From contig NZ_JBHUPT010000021.1 of assembly GCF_049056525.1 (NCBI RefSeq), positions 1 to 64,000 on the forward strand: a stretch of 64,000 nucleotides of DNA, read 5' to 3'. The position numbers were made by a program, and so were the translations under genes. The notes under the pieces are model-generated. The model worked only from the letters and a program-made list of their open reading frames with translations. It searched no databases and was not told the origin of the DNA. Below, in pieces: positions 16,340 through 25,000 of the stretch; the first letter of the stretch is position 1, and every line of letters starts with the position of its first letter. This DNA is from Leisingera coralii. Its GTDB lineage: Bacteria; Pseudomonadota; Alphaproteobacteria; Rhodobacterales; Rhodobacteraceae.

Positions 16340-17656
16340 TTATTTTGCCATCAGCCCCGGCAGCCAGGTGCCGACAGCGGGCTGCCAGACAATCAGCGCC
16401 AGCACCGCCAGCTTGATCACCAGGAAAGGCGTGACCGCGGCATAGATATGCTTCATCCCGATGCCCTCGGGCGCCACCCCCCGCATCACAAAGAGCAATA
16501 GCCCGAACGGCGGTGTCAGAAGACCGATCTCCATGGTCAGCAGATACACCACGCCCAGCACCAGCTCGTTGATTCCCATCTGTGCGGCCAGCGGCACAAA
16601 TACCGGCACGGTCACCATCAGCATCGAGACCTGATCGACGAAGCAGCCGAGCAGCAGCAGGATCACGATCATGCCGATCAGCACCATGGTGGGGGTCGGA
16701 TCCACCGCGTTGATCGCCTTGATCAGCCCGTTGGTAGCACCGCTGAACGACAGCACCTGGGCAAAGGTCTGGCTGGCGGCCATGATGAACAGGATCATCA
16801 CCGACAGCTTCACGGTTTCCATCAGCGCCCTGCCAACCTTTTCAAAGGACAGCGACCGGTAGGCCGCGCCGGTGGCGAGCGCGGCCAAGCAGCCGAGCGC
16901 GGCAGATTCCGTTGGCGTTGCGAACCCCAGCAGCAGGCTGCCGATCACCACGGCGAACAGCACCGACAGCGGCGCCACATAGATCAGGAAGGGCCGCCAG
17001 CGCTGTCCCAGGGTCATCTGCGGCAGATCGTCGGGCGGCGCCGCCTTGGGGTCGAGCAGGCTGCGGCCCACAATGTAGACCACAAAGGCCGCCGCCAGCA
17101 GCAGCGCGGGCATGACACCCGCCACCAGCAGGCCGGCGATGGAAATCCCCGCTAGGCTGCCGACTAGAACTGCCAGCGCCGACGGCGGGATGAGCATGGC
17201 AATGGCGCCCGAGGCCATGATCGGCCCCATCGCCATGGTCGGGTGATAGCCCCGCTGCAGCATCCCCGGCATCAGGGTCGATCCCAGCATGGCGGTATTG
17301 GCGATGGTCGACCCCGACAGCGCGGCAAAGATGGTGCCGCCGAACACGGTGACCACCGACAGCCGCCCGGGCACCCGTGTGACCACCCGCTCGATCGCGT
17401 CGATGGCGCGGTGGGCGATGCCGGTCTGGAACAGTATTTCGCCCATCAGGATGAACAGCGGGATCGGTGCCATCTGGAAATTGGCCACCGACTGGGTTGC
17501 GTTGCGTGCCAGCTGTAGCAGGCCGCGGTCGCCGCCCAGCACCTCGTAAGCGCCGATCATGGTGACGGTGATGAAGGCAAAGGCCACCGGCAGGCCGATC
17601 AGCAGCAGCGCGGCCAGGCCGCCCAGCATCAGTGAAAGGGTGAGGATCCAATCCAT
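16340..17656 (-). CDS. TRAP transporter large membrane subunit (DctM family)
   Basis: 438 aa, about 12 membrane segments, normal DctM length. It carries family stretches such as PIPLFILMGEILFQTG, then MLIPPSALAVLVG near 170 and the C-terminal MEIGLLTPPFGLLLFVMRG. It is the third gene of a dctP-dctQ-dctM set on the minus strand, 11 bases after the small subunit. It is the cation-coupled channel part of a binding-protein-dependent secondary transporter for an organic acid. It ends convergently with the hybrid kinase, 26 bases apart. Confidence 0.92.
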   Translation of the reverse strand: MDWILTLSLMLGGLAALLLIGLPVAFAFITVTMIGAYEVLGGDRGLLQLARNATQSVANFQMAPIPLFILMGEILFQTGIAHRAIDAIERVVTRVPGRLSVVTVFGGTIFAALSGSTIANTAMLGSTLMPGMLQRGYHPTMAMGPIMASGAIAMLIPPSALAVLVGSLAGISIAGLLVAGVMPALLLAAAFVVYIVGRSLLDPKAAPPDDLPQMTLGQRWRPFLIYVAPLSVLFAVVIGSLLLGFATPTESAALGCLAALATGAAYRSLSFEKVGRALMETVKLSVMILFIMAASQTFAQVLSFSGATNGLIKAINAVDPTPTMVLIGMIVILLLLGCFVDQVSMLMVTVPVFVPLAAQMGINELVLGVVYLLTMEIGLLTPPFGLLLFVMRGVAPEGIGMKHIYAAVTPFLVIKLAVLALIVWQPAVGTWLPGLMAK

Positions 17657-17667
17657 CGGCAGTCCTT

Positions 17668-18168
17668 TCAGAGGCCGGAGAGCGGCGCGTCTTCCGTCGC
17701 GGGGCGGAAGATCTTGCGCAGGAATTCAAGGGTGCAAAGCGCCATCGACAGCGGCAGCACCGTCAGCGTCCACCATTCCGGGAAGGTGAAGGCGGTGCGC
17801 ACCATGGAGCCGCGGGCGAAGGATTGCATCAGCGCCTGCAGCCCGGCCCATCCCAAGACGGCACAGGTGGCAGCGCCCAGCAGGCAGGCCGCCAGTATGA
17901 CCTTGCGGCGGGCACGCGGCGGCAGGCCGTGGGTGATCAGGTCGACCTGCACATGGGCATTCTGGCGCAGCACCCAAGGGGCACCGAGGAAGGCCGCCGC
18001 CATCAGCCCGTATTCGATGGCGTCGAGCGCGCCGTAGATCACCGGCAGGCCGAGATTGCGCAGCAGGACATTGAGCGGGATCACCAGGGTGATTGCGGCG
18101 AGGATGGCAGCGCTGAGCACGGCCAGGCCGGTGAGCAGGGCGCCGAAACTGCGGTCAAAGCGGGTCAT
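17668..18168 (-). CDS. TRAP transporter small membrane subunit (DctQ family)
   Basis: 166 aa, four membrane segments. The DctQ feature QNAHVQVDLITHGLPPRARR is present in the middle. The start is taken at the ATG giving MTRFDRS; a TTG two codons upstream is the alternative, and neither has a strong ribosome-binding site. It sits between the binding protein and DctM genes and stabilises the large subunit. Confidence 0.88.
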   Translation of the reverse strand: MTRFDRSFGALLTGLAVLSAAILAAITLVIPLNVLLRNLGLPVIYGALDAIEYGLMAAAFLGAPWVLRQNAHVQVDLITHGLPPRARRKVILAACLLGAATCAVLGWAGLQALMQSFARGSMVRTAFTFPEWWTLTVLPLSMALCTLEFLRKIFRPATEDAPLSGL

Positions 18169-18208
18169 GGGCAAGGAAGCGGGGCGGCGCCGGGCCGCCC
18201 CCGTCCCA

Positions 18209-19177
18209 TCACTTCAGCAGGCAGGCCTGCAGCTTTTGCGCCAGCTGCGGGTCTGTCTTCATCACTTCGCCCCAGCCTTCGGTCTGTGCGGTCGTGCTCC
18301 ACAGCTTGCCGTTCTCGCCCTCCAGGGTGATGGTCTTGATCCCGGCATCGGCCTGGGCTTTGGCCTCGGCCTCGTTGCGGGCGATGTTCTCGGCGTTCTG
18401 CTCTTCGATCCAGGCAGCGCCTTTTTCCAGCAGGGCGCGCTGCTCATCGCTGAGCCCGTTCCAGCTGTCGAGGTTCACCAGGAAGTTCACGTCCACCTGG
18501 TAGAAGCCCGGGTCAACGCGATAGGCGGTCTGCTCGTGCCAGCCGAAGTCCAGCACGCCCTGGCTGGGCCAGCCGTAACCGTCGATCGCCCCGCGCTCCA
18601 GCGCGGTATAGACCTCGCCCGGCGCCGTGCGCACCAGGGTGGCGCCCAGTTTTTCGAACATGGCGCGGTAGACCGGCGTGGTGCGGATGGTCAGGCCTGT
18701 CAGATCCGGTCCTTCCAGCGGCTTGGTCAGATATAGATGATAATTCATGTGATCGCCCACGCGAGCGAGGTATTTCACTCCCATCTGATCCTGGTGGATC
18801 TGGTCGATCAGCTCATAGCAGCCATTGGCGCGCTGGTCCTGAATGGTATTCTGCGCCAGGTGCAGCGCGTCGCCTGCGGGCAGCAGGTTCGGGTAGTAGG
18901 CGGTGGTGTTGTTGGCGATGTCGACGATCCCCGCCTGCACCGCGTTGCCCAGTTCAAAGGGCGGCACGGCTTCGGGACCGCCGAGCAGGTCGATCTGAAC
19001 AACCCCCTCTCCGTTTTCGTTCACCCAATCAACGAAGGCTTCGAAATCGCGGGAAAAAGTTGTTCCGGTGGCAAAGGCGGTCACCGCTTTCAGCGTGACC
19101 TCCCCGGCTTGCGCGGAAGCGGCGGCGAGTGAGGAGGCCCCCAGAATGGCGGCGGCGGAAAGTGTGCGAATGGTCAT
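18209..19177 (-). CDS. TRAP transporter substrate-binding protein (DctP family)
   Basis: 322 aa with a Sec signal peptide (about 24 residues, cleavage near AQA-GE). The DctP fold is recognisable from FEAFVDWVNENGEGVVQIDL, LTGLTIRTTPVYRAMFEKLG and ALERGAIDGYGWPSQGVLDF. The periplasmic protein captures the ligand for the DctQM pair downstream. The substrate is not evident. The neighbouring 2-oxoacid:ferredoxin oxidoreductase genes on the same strand hint at an aromatic or branched organic acid, but that is a guess. Confidence 0.9.
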   Translation of the reverse strand: MTIRTLSAAAILGASSLAAASAQAGEVTLKAVTAFATGTTFSRDFEAFVDWVNENGEGVVQIDLLGGPEAVPPFELGNAVQAGIVDIANNTTAYYPNLLPAGDALHLAQNTIQDQRANGCYELIDQIHQDQMGVKYLARVGDHMNYHLYLTKPLEGPDLTGLTIRTTPVYRAMFEKLGATLVRTAPGEVYTALERGAIDGYGWPSQGVLDFGWHEQTAYRVDPGFYQVDVNFLVNLDSWNGLSDEQRALLEKGAAWIEEQNAENIARNEAEAKAQADAGIKTITLEGENGKLWSTTAQTEGWGEVMKTDPQLAQKLQACLLK

Positions 19178-19568
19178 GTCGGTCTCCCTGGCTGTGTGGC
19201 GGCGCGCAGACCGGGTGGTTTGCAGTCCCTTGTTTTTCCGGGCGCCCTTGGAAAAGCCTAGGTCTAGGCTGCCTCACCATCAAGCATGAAGTTTTAAGCT
19301 TCAAGTAAGTTTATATGCAAACGCATAAAAAAGTTTCAAAGAGCAGCTGTTTCGGGTGGCTGACGGGCACAGTGATTCGGCGTTCTCTGTTTCCGGGCCA
19401 TGTCAGAACAGCGGAAAGCGGCCTCTCTGGAGCTGTCGCACGCACGCCCATACTCGGCCCGGCGCTGCTTGCCCCGGGTTGATCAAACCTGTTGCGCTGC
19501 GCCGGAGAGGCCGGTTCCTGGGCCACCGCGGCGCGCAGGACGGGATCCTGCCGAGCAAACCGGGTCAG
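19178..19568. promoter_or_regulatory. Intergenic region with the TRAP promoter and two inverted repeats
   Basis: This 391-base gap carries no supportable gene. GCCTAG-GT-CTAGGC (19256-19269) and TGAAG-N7-CTTCA (19287-19303) lie 79-126 bases upstream of the binding-protein start on the minus strand. They are plausible operators for an unidentified regulator. Confidence 0.35.
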
Positions 19569-21110
19569 CTATGCCGCGAAGCTCTGGATCGTCTTGATCG
19601 CACCGTCCAAAGCCTCGCCCTTTTCGTCCTGCAAAGCGGCTTCGCGCAGGCGGGCCACCCATTGCGGACCGTCTTCCCGGGCGGCCACCATGGTGGCACC
19701 CGCCATCACCCGGTCGAATTTGGAATGACCGCGCGCGTGGGTGTCCGAATACCCCTTGATCAGGCGGCGGCAGCGGATCACTTCGACCGCCATGCCATAG
19801 CTCTGCGGCAGATGGCTAAGCGCGGCGGTGAGCCATTGGTCCAGATGCGCCTGCTCCTGCGCGTGGCGCAGGCTGCGGCGGCGCCAGCCGCGCAACCCGC
19901 CAAGAAGATAGAGCATCAGGAACCCGCGGAGACTGTCCGTGCGGATGCGGTGGCCCTTGTTGAACAGCCTGTCGAGGCGGGCCATCCACCTCGGGCTGCT
20001 TTCCACCCGCGCGCCCAGGCGGGCGGGGAGCAGGCCTGCGATCTCTTCGGCGCGGGGGTGCAGGTAGTCGGTGAGAGTCATCAGCTTGTGTTGCGATCCC
20101 ATCTGGCTCTCGATACGGCCAAGGCGGCTGCTTCGGGTCTTGAGGTCGGCAACCCGGATCACGTCATCATAAGCCATTGCATTGGCGATGTATTTCGCCG
20201 CTTCACGGCTGAGCTCATACTCTTGGTCTGCGCTGTCGCGATCCAGCACGCCCTGCAGCCGGTCCAGGTATTCGGTCCCGTAAGCCGTGTCCTGAAAATC
20301 CACGACCTTGCGCAAACCCGGAGCGGCCATTTCCTGCACCGCGGCGGGCAATTGAGAAACACGCGCCGCCAGCGCGTTCCAGGCGCGCAGGGCTTTGCCT
20401 GGTCCTTGGGGCTCTGCCGGGGCTTCCGTGGCGGGCCCCGCTGCCGGCAGTTCGCCTTGCTCCGCCAGGTCATGACCGGCGGCAAAGGCCCGCAGGCTGG
20501 CCTCGACCCCTTTGCCGCTTGCACGGATCGCCTCTTCGAAGGCGGACCGGGGGAAGGGCAGGGCGCCGGAGCCTGCCAGGGCGCCAAACAGCGAGGCAGA
20601 GATCACCGATCCCACCCGCACCGCGGCGCTGTCCATGTCGGCCATCACCAGCTTCTTGGCCGCGGTTTCCGCGGCTGCGCGCACTTCATCCGCATTGGCA
20701 ATGCCGTCACCGGGCACCATCTTCTCTGAGACGGCCAGCGCGCGGTGGGTCGAGGCGATCAGCGTGGTGCGGTCCGGGGTCACGAAGCCGCGCATGATGG
20801 CGCGGCCGGCTTCCATCATCTCCGCAGCGATCATCACATCGACGTCACCCGGGGCCGGCGCCAGTGAGAACACCGGGTGCGCCACGCTGCCCGGCGCCAT
20901 CTCGATGTAATAGATGGTGGCCCCGGTGCGCTGGGCGACGCCGGCAACGCTGGTGGCCTGGGCGCTGTATCCCTGGCTGCGGGCGAGGGCCTCGATCCAG
21001 TTGGTCAGCACCCCGCCGCCTTGGCCGCCGACGGCGAGAATGGCCAGCTTGATGACACCCTGCAGGCCCGGGGTGGCCGGGCGGGCGGCGACCGGCAGTT
21101 CGATGGTCAT
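19569..21110 (-). CDS. iorB: Indolepyruvate ferredoxin oxidoreductase beta subunit (extended form)
   Basis: 513 aa. The first 215 residues are the pyruvate-ferredoxin-oxidoreductase gamma-type domain (LAILAVGGQGGGVLTNWIEA). The remaining about 300 residues form an additional helical region found in long IorB proteins of proteobacteria. With IorA it oxidatively decarboxylates aryl-pyruvates from aromatic amino acids to aryl-acetyl-CoA. Its ATG overlaps the iorA stop (ATGA), giving translational coupling. Confidence 0.88.
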   Translation of the reverse strand: MTIELPVAARPATPGLQGVIKLAILAVGGQGGGVLTNWIEALARSQGYSAQATSVAGVAQRTGATIYYIEMAPGSVAHPVFSLAPAPGDVDVMIAAEMMEAGRAIMRGFVTPDRTTLIASTHRALAVSEKMVPGDGIANADEVRAAAETAAKKLVMADMDSAAVRVGSVISASLFGALAGSGALPFPRSAFEEAIRASGKGVEASLRAFAAGHDLAEQGELPAAGPATEAPAEPQGPGKALRAWNALAARVSQLPAAVQEMAAPGLRKVVDFQDTAYGTEYLDRLQGVLDRDSADQEYELSREAAKYIANAMAYDDVIRVADLKTRSSRLGRIESQMGSQHKLMTLTDYLHPRAEEIAGLLPARLGARVESSPRWMARLDRLFNKGHRIRTDSLRGFLMLYLLGGLRGWRRRSLRHAQEQAHLDQWLTAALSHLPQSYGMAVEVIRCRRLIKGYSDTHARGHSKFDRVMAGATMVAAREDGPQWVARLREAALQDEKGEALDGAIKTIQSFAA

Positions 21111-23272
21111 GATGCGGTCCTCCCGGTGGCGGTGCCGTTGAAGGTCAGACGCCGCGCCGCGCGGCGGGTCTGGAGCCAGGAAATCACCCGGCTGCGCAAT
21201 CCGGCGGCCCAGCGTTCAAAACCGCTGGGGTTATGCACTACGCGCGCCTCGTAGAACGAGGGGCAGAGGATGGCCGCATCGGCCACCTCGCCGCAGTTGC
21301 CGCAGCCGACGCAGGACTGGTCGATATGCGCCACCGGGTCGTCGCGCAGCGGGTCGTCCAGCTTTTTCAGCGACAGCGACGGGCAGCCGGACAGGCGGAT
21401 GCAGGCGTGATCGCCGGTGCAGACGTCCTCATCGACGCCAAATCGGGGGATCTCCACCCGCGCGCCGTCCTTGATCGCCTTGTTGCGCTGCGGCTTCTCC
21501 CGGCGCTGCCGGTTCAGCATGCATTCGGAGGAGGCGACGATCACCTTGGGGCCGTCGTAATCGGTGGTCAGCGCCTCGCGGAGGGTCTCGCGCATCTTTG
21601 TGACGTCATAGGTCCGGTCGATCTGCCGGATCCATTTGACGCCCGCGCCCTCCAGCGCCTTGGTGATCGGGTTGTTGGTCGATTTGCTGGCGTTCTTTGC
21701 GCGGCTGGACGGGATGTCCTGGCCGCCGGTCGCCGCCGAGTAGTAGTTGTCGACGATGATCGCCACGCTGTCCGACTTGTTGAACACCATGTTGCCGATC
21801 GAGCTGCTGAGCCCGTTGTGCCAGAACCCGCCATCGCCAATGATCGAGATCGCGCGTTTCTCGCCGCCGCCGTCGAATGCGGCGTTCGACGCGGGTCCCA
21901 GCCCGTAGCCCATCGTCTGCCCGCCAATCTCAAACGGCGGCAGCGAGGCAAACAGGTGGCAGCCGATGTCGGCGGAGATCTGGTGCTTGCCCAGCTCCTG
22001 CTCGACCAACTTCATCGAGGCAAAGATCGGCCGTTCCGGGCAGCCGGTGCAGAACCCAGGGGGGCGGATCGGCACGGTCTGGCTCAGGTCCGGGATCTCT
22101 GGCTGTGGCGCGTTCGGCGCCAGAATTTGGCTGGGCAGCAGGTGGGCGGCGTATTTGCGGAAGAAATCATCCAGCCCGTCCATCATCACCTGGCCGGTGT
22201 ATTCGCCCGCCTTCGGAAAGATGCCCTTGCCCTCCAGCTTTGTCTGGCTGCCCGCCTTGTAAAGCATGGCGCCCAGCTGCTGTTCGATGAATTCGGGCTG
22301 CCCCTCCTCGATCATCAGCACCGCCTCCTTGCCCTCGCAGAAATCCAGGAGGTCGCTTTGCACCAGCGGGTAGGCCACGTTCATCACGTACAGCGGCACC
22401 TCGGTATTACCGCTGATGTCCGCCAGCCCCAGCCTCTGCAGCGCGCGGATCACGCTGTTGTACATGCCGCCCAGGCAGATCAGCCCGGCCTTGCCGTCCT
22501 GCGGGCCGAAGCGTTCATTCAGCCCGTTTTCAAGAATGAACTTCGCCGCCGCGGGCCAGCGGTTTTCGATCTTGTCGTGCTCGTGCTGATAGGACATCGG
22601 CGGCAGCACCACACGCTGGAAATCGCGCTGCGGATTGGAGAGCGCCTCGCGCACGGTCAGCGGCGGGCGCTGATTGTCGCGGCAGTCGAAGGTGCCGGTC
22701 ACATGGCAGGAGCGGATCCGCACCATCAGCATCACCGGCGTGTTCGACGCCTCCGACAAGGCAAAGCTGTCACCCACCGATTTCACGATCGACGGCAGGT
22801 TCGGCCGCGGATCAAGCAGCCAGAACTGGGATTTCATCGCAAAGGCATAAGACCGCTCCTGCATGATCGAGGAGCCTTCGCCGTAATCCTCGCCGACGAT
22901 GATGATGGCGCCGCCATTGACACCGGAGGAGGCGAGATTGGCCAGCGCGTCAGAAGCCACGTTGACGCCAACCGAGCCCTTGAAGGTGACCGCGCCGCGG
23001 ATCGGGTAGTGGACCGACGCCGCCAGCATCGCCGCAGCGGCAGCTTCCGAGGCATTGGCCTCGAACCGCACGCCCAGCTCAGCCAGCAGGTCCTCGGCAT
23101 CGGCCAGCACATCCATCAGGTGCGAGATCGGCGCCCCCTGATAGCCGCCGACGTATCCCACGCCGTTTTCCAGAAGCGCCTTGGTGATGGCCAGAATGCC
23201 CTCGCCGGTGAAGCTGCTGCCTGCACCCTGCCGCAGATGCTCGACCTCAGCCTTGAAGGATCTTTCGGCCAT
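21107..23272 (-). CDS. iorA: Indolepyruvate ferredoxin oxidoreductase alpha subunit
   Basis: 721 aa. An N-terminal pyrimidine-binding-type domain (SFTGEGILAITKALLENGVGYVGGYQGAPISH) is followed by the TPP-binding domain (ADIGCHLFASLPP ... IIGDGGFWHNGLSSSIGNMV). A C-terminal Cys-rich segment (CTGDHACIRLSGCPSL and CVGCGNCGEVADAAILC) matches the ferredoxin-like 4Fe-4S end of IorA. It is part of a minus-strand cluster with iorB, a MarR regulator and a cyclase. It likely serves tryptophan/phenylalanine-type 2-oxoacid catabolism. Confidence 0.92.
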   Translation of the reverse strand: MAERSFKAEVEHLRQGAGSSFTGEGILAITKALLENGVGYVGGYQGAPISHLMDVLADAEDLLAELGVRFEANASEAAAAAMLAASVHYPIRGAVTFKGSVGVNVASDALANLASSGVNGGAIIIVGEDYGEGSSIMQERSYAFAMKSQFWLLDPRPNLPSIVKSVGDSFALSEASNTPVMLMVRIRSCHVTGTFDCRDNQRPPLTVREALSNPQRDFQRVVLPPMSYQHEHDKIENRWPAAAKFILENGLNERFGPQDGKAGLICLGGMYNSVIRALQRLGLADISGNTEVPLYVMNVAYPLVQSDLLDFCEGKEAVLMIEEGQPEFIEQQLGAMLYKAGSQTKLEGKGIFPKAGEYTGQVMMDGLDDFFRKYAAHLLPSQILAPNAPQPEIPDLSQTVPIRPPGFCTGCPERPIFASMKLVEQELGKHQISADIGCHLFASLPPFEIGGQTMGYGLGPASNAAFDGGGEKRAISIIGDGGFWHNGLSSSIGNMVFNKSDSVAIIVDNYYSAATGGQDIPSSRAKNASKSTNNPITKALEGAGVKWIRQIDRTYDVTKMRETLREALTTDYDGPKVIVASSECMLNRQRREKPQRNKAIKDGARVEIPRFGVDEDVCTGDHACIRLSGCPSLSLKKLDDPLRDDPVAHIDQSCVGCGNCGEVADAAILCPSFYEARVVHNPSGFERWAAGLRSRVISWLQTRRAARRLTFNGTATGRTAS

Positions 23273-23299
23273 TTGCGCCTCCTTGGGTTGGTTCCGGGT

Positions 23300-23803
23300 T
23301 TAGAATTGGTTCACGCGCACGTTGCGCAGGATCTTCTGCAGGGTGGCGGTAAAGGCGCGCTGTTCTTCCGGCTCGACGCCCTTGAACATTTGCGCGCAGG
23401 CCTCCGCCACATGCGGCCAGAGCCCTTCATGGGTTTCGCGGCCTTTGGGGGTCATGACGATGCGGGTGGCGCGGCTGTCATCGGGATCGGTCTTGCGCTG
23501 GACCAGCCCATCGCGCTCCAGCGCGTCGAGCGCGCGGCTGAGGGTGGATTGCTCCACCACCGCATAGACGGACAAGTCGCGGATCAGCAGCCCGTCCAGC
23601 ACCGACAGTACAGCCAGCGCCCGCATCTTGGCGGTGGTCAGTCCATGCGCCGCCATCTCCTCGCGCAGGGCCGCGTTGTAGCGGCCCATGATGCGGTTCA
23701 TCAGGTAAGGCGGGAAGTTCTCCAACCCGATTTCCCCAAGCCGCGGCAGGGGTTTGCTCTCCTCCGCATCGGTCTGCGGGGTCGCGGTTTTGTCTGCAGT
23801 CAT
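23300..23803 (-). CDS. MarR family transcriptional regulator
   Basis: 167 aa from the ATG preceded by AAGGAAGG. The winged helix is visible (LRALAVLSVLDGLLIRDLSV; VVEQSTLSRALDALERDGLV; DPDDSRATRIVMTPKG). It is immediately upstream of iorA on the same strand, 27 bases apart, so it is likely the local repressor, relieved by an aromatic acid. A candidate palindromic target lies upstream of the cyclase gene. Confidence 0.9.
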   Translation of the reverse strand: MTADKTATPQTDAEESKPLPRLGEIGLENFPPYLMNRIMGRYNAALREEMAAHGLTTAKMRALAVLSVLDGLLIRDLSVYAVVEQSTLSRALDALERDGLVQRKTDPDDSRATRIVMTPKGRETHEGLWPHVAEACAQMFKGVEPEEQRAFTATLQKILRNVRVNQF

Positions 23804-23890
23804 GCATCCTTCCTTTGCGCCAGATGAGTGCCGGAGCCGCCGCCCGCACATTGGCGCTGGGTCCGGGGTAACGCGGGCGCGTTTCCCGCC

Positions 23891-24682
23891 TCAGCCCCGC
23901 GGCACCAGCGCCAGCGCCCGGATCGGGCTGCCAGTGCCGCGCTGGATCTTGAGCGGGGCCGCAATAAGCAGCGCGCCCTTGGGCGGCAATTTGTCCAGAT
24001 TGGCAAGCGAGGCAAGGCCAAAGCAGTTGTCGCGGTGCAGCAGGTTGTGGGCCGGGTAGGGCGGTTCCATCCCGCCGGCCTGGCCTGCATCCGTGCCGAT
24101 GCACTGGCTGCCCCAGCCGACGATTTTCTTCGACAGCAGGTACTCAACGGCATCCGGGGTCGGCCCGGGGCTGTGCGGTCCGGTTTCGTCTGCGTTCAGG
24201 AAGGCCTCTTCGTTATGCGCGCGCTTGTCCCAATCGGTGCGCATAACCACCCACTCACCTTCGCCGATGTCTCCGTGCTCTGTCTCCCATGCCTTGATCA
24301 GGTCTGCTGTCAGCAGGAAATCCGGGTTTTCTGCGCTCTCCTTCGAGCAATCGATCACGTTGACCGGCGCCACCAGGCGCTGGACGTCCAGCGTATCGGT
24401 ATAGCCGTCGCTGTAGTCCTTGCCGGTGATCCAGTGGTGCGGGGCGTCAAAATGAGTGCCGGAATGCTCCCCCAGAACCATCCAGTTCCAGGCAAAGAAC
24501 GGGCCGTCCTCGTCATATTCGCTGATTTTGTGGATTTCGACCTTGGGCGTGTTCTTGGCAAAGTCTTCAGGCAGCTGAAGGATCGGTGTCTCAGGGCCCA
24601 AGGTGCCCGAGCAGTCCACCACTTCGATCTCTCCCGACAGGATCATGGCGCCTAGGCCGTCCAATGCATTGGCTGCAGTCAT
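23891..24682 (-). CDS. Cyclase family protein (kynurenine formamidase-like metal hydrolase)
   Basis: 263 aa from the ATG after GGGAGAG. The cyclase/KynB signature HSGTHFDAPHHW provides the metal-binding His/Asp residues, and a second motif WGSQCIGTDAGQ lies near 195. Members hydrolyse formyl-kynurenine, isatin or other amides and lactones. It is first in the cluster with the MarR regulator and iorAB, so a step in tryptophan or indole breakdown is plausible, though unproven. The protein is longer than KynB (about 210 aa), closer to the broader cyclase family. Confidence 0.85.
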   Translation of the reverse strand: MTAANALDGLGAMILSGEIEVVDCSGTLGPETPILQLPEDFAKNTPKVEIHKISEYDEDGPFFAWNWMVLGEHSGTHFDAPHHWITGKDYSDGYTDTLDVQRLVAPVNVIDCSKESAENPDFLLTADLIKAWETEHGDIGEGEWVVMRTDWDKRAHNEEAFLNADETGPHSPGPTPDAVEYLLSKKIVGWGSQCIGTDAGQAGGMEPPYPAHNLLHRDNCFGLASLANLDKLPPKGALLIAAPLKIQRGTGSPIRALALVPRG

Positions 24683-24750
24683 TGTTTCTCTCCCGTTGTG
24701 CGCGGTCTGATCGCCGCTTTGTGCGTCCGGTGAAGCACTGGGAATTAAAA

Positions 24751-24760
24751 TATACATGTA
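24751..24760. promoter_or_regulatory. Palindrome upstream of the cyclase-MarR-ior cluster
   Basis: ATACATGTAT is a perfect 10-bp palindrome inside an AT-rich patch (about 24740-24780) that stands out from the GC-rich surroundings. It lies 69-78 bases before the cyclase start. It is a candidate operator for the MarR protein of this cluster. Confidence 0.45.
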
Positions 24761-24941
24761 TTTGCAAATTTAAAAGAGCTTTGATCGTCAAGTTCTGCTT
24801 TGGCGCATTGGTTGATTTCTGCGCGTTGTTAATCTGCATTTGCATGTTAATGCGGGGTGAAGGGGAAGGCGTTCGCGGGAAGCCCTTTGCTGCGGAACTC
24901 CCGCCAGCTCGGTTGGCTGTCCGACGGACCATGCACGTGTG

Positions 24942-24978
24942 CAAAAATAAAGAGGGCTCCGCCAGCTGCGGAGCCCTC
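24942..24978 (-). terminator. Intrinsic terminator of the NCS1 permease-racemase operon
   Basis: On the minus strand, GAGGGCTCCGC (24978-24968) pairs with GCGGAGCCCTC (24962-24952), 11 bp with a five-base loop, followed by TTTATTTTTG. It lies 22 bases after the permease stop. Confidence 0.85.
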
Positions 24979-25000
24979 CCTCAAGCGCGTCGCCTTGCGG

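Noticed and set aside
21233..23827. 864-codon plus-strand frame across iorA and the MarR gene
   Set aside because: It is antisense to iorA and its MarR regulator, which have full family motifs. The product is His/Arg/Gln-rich, typical of the complement of GC-rich coding sequence, with no ribosome-binding site.
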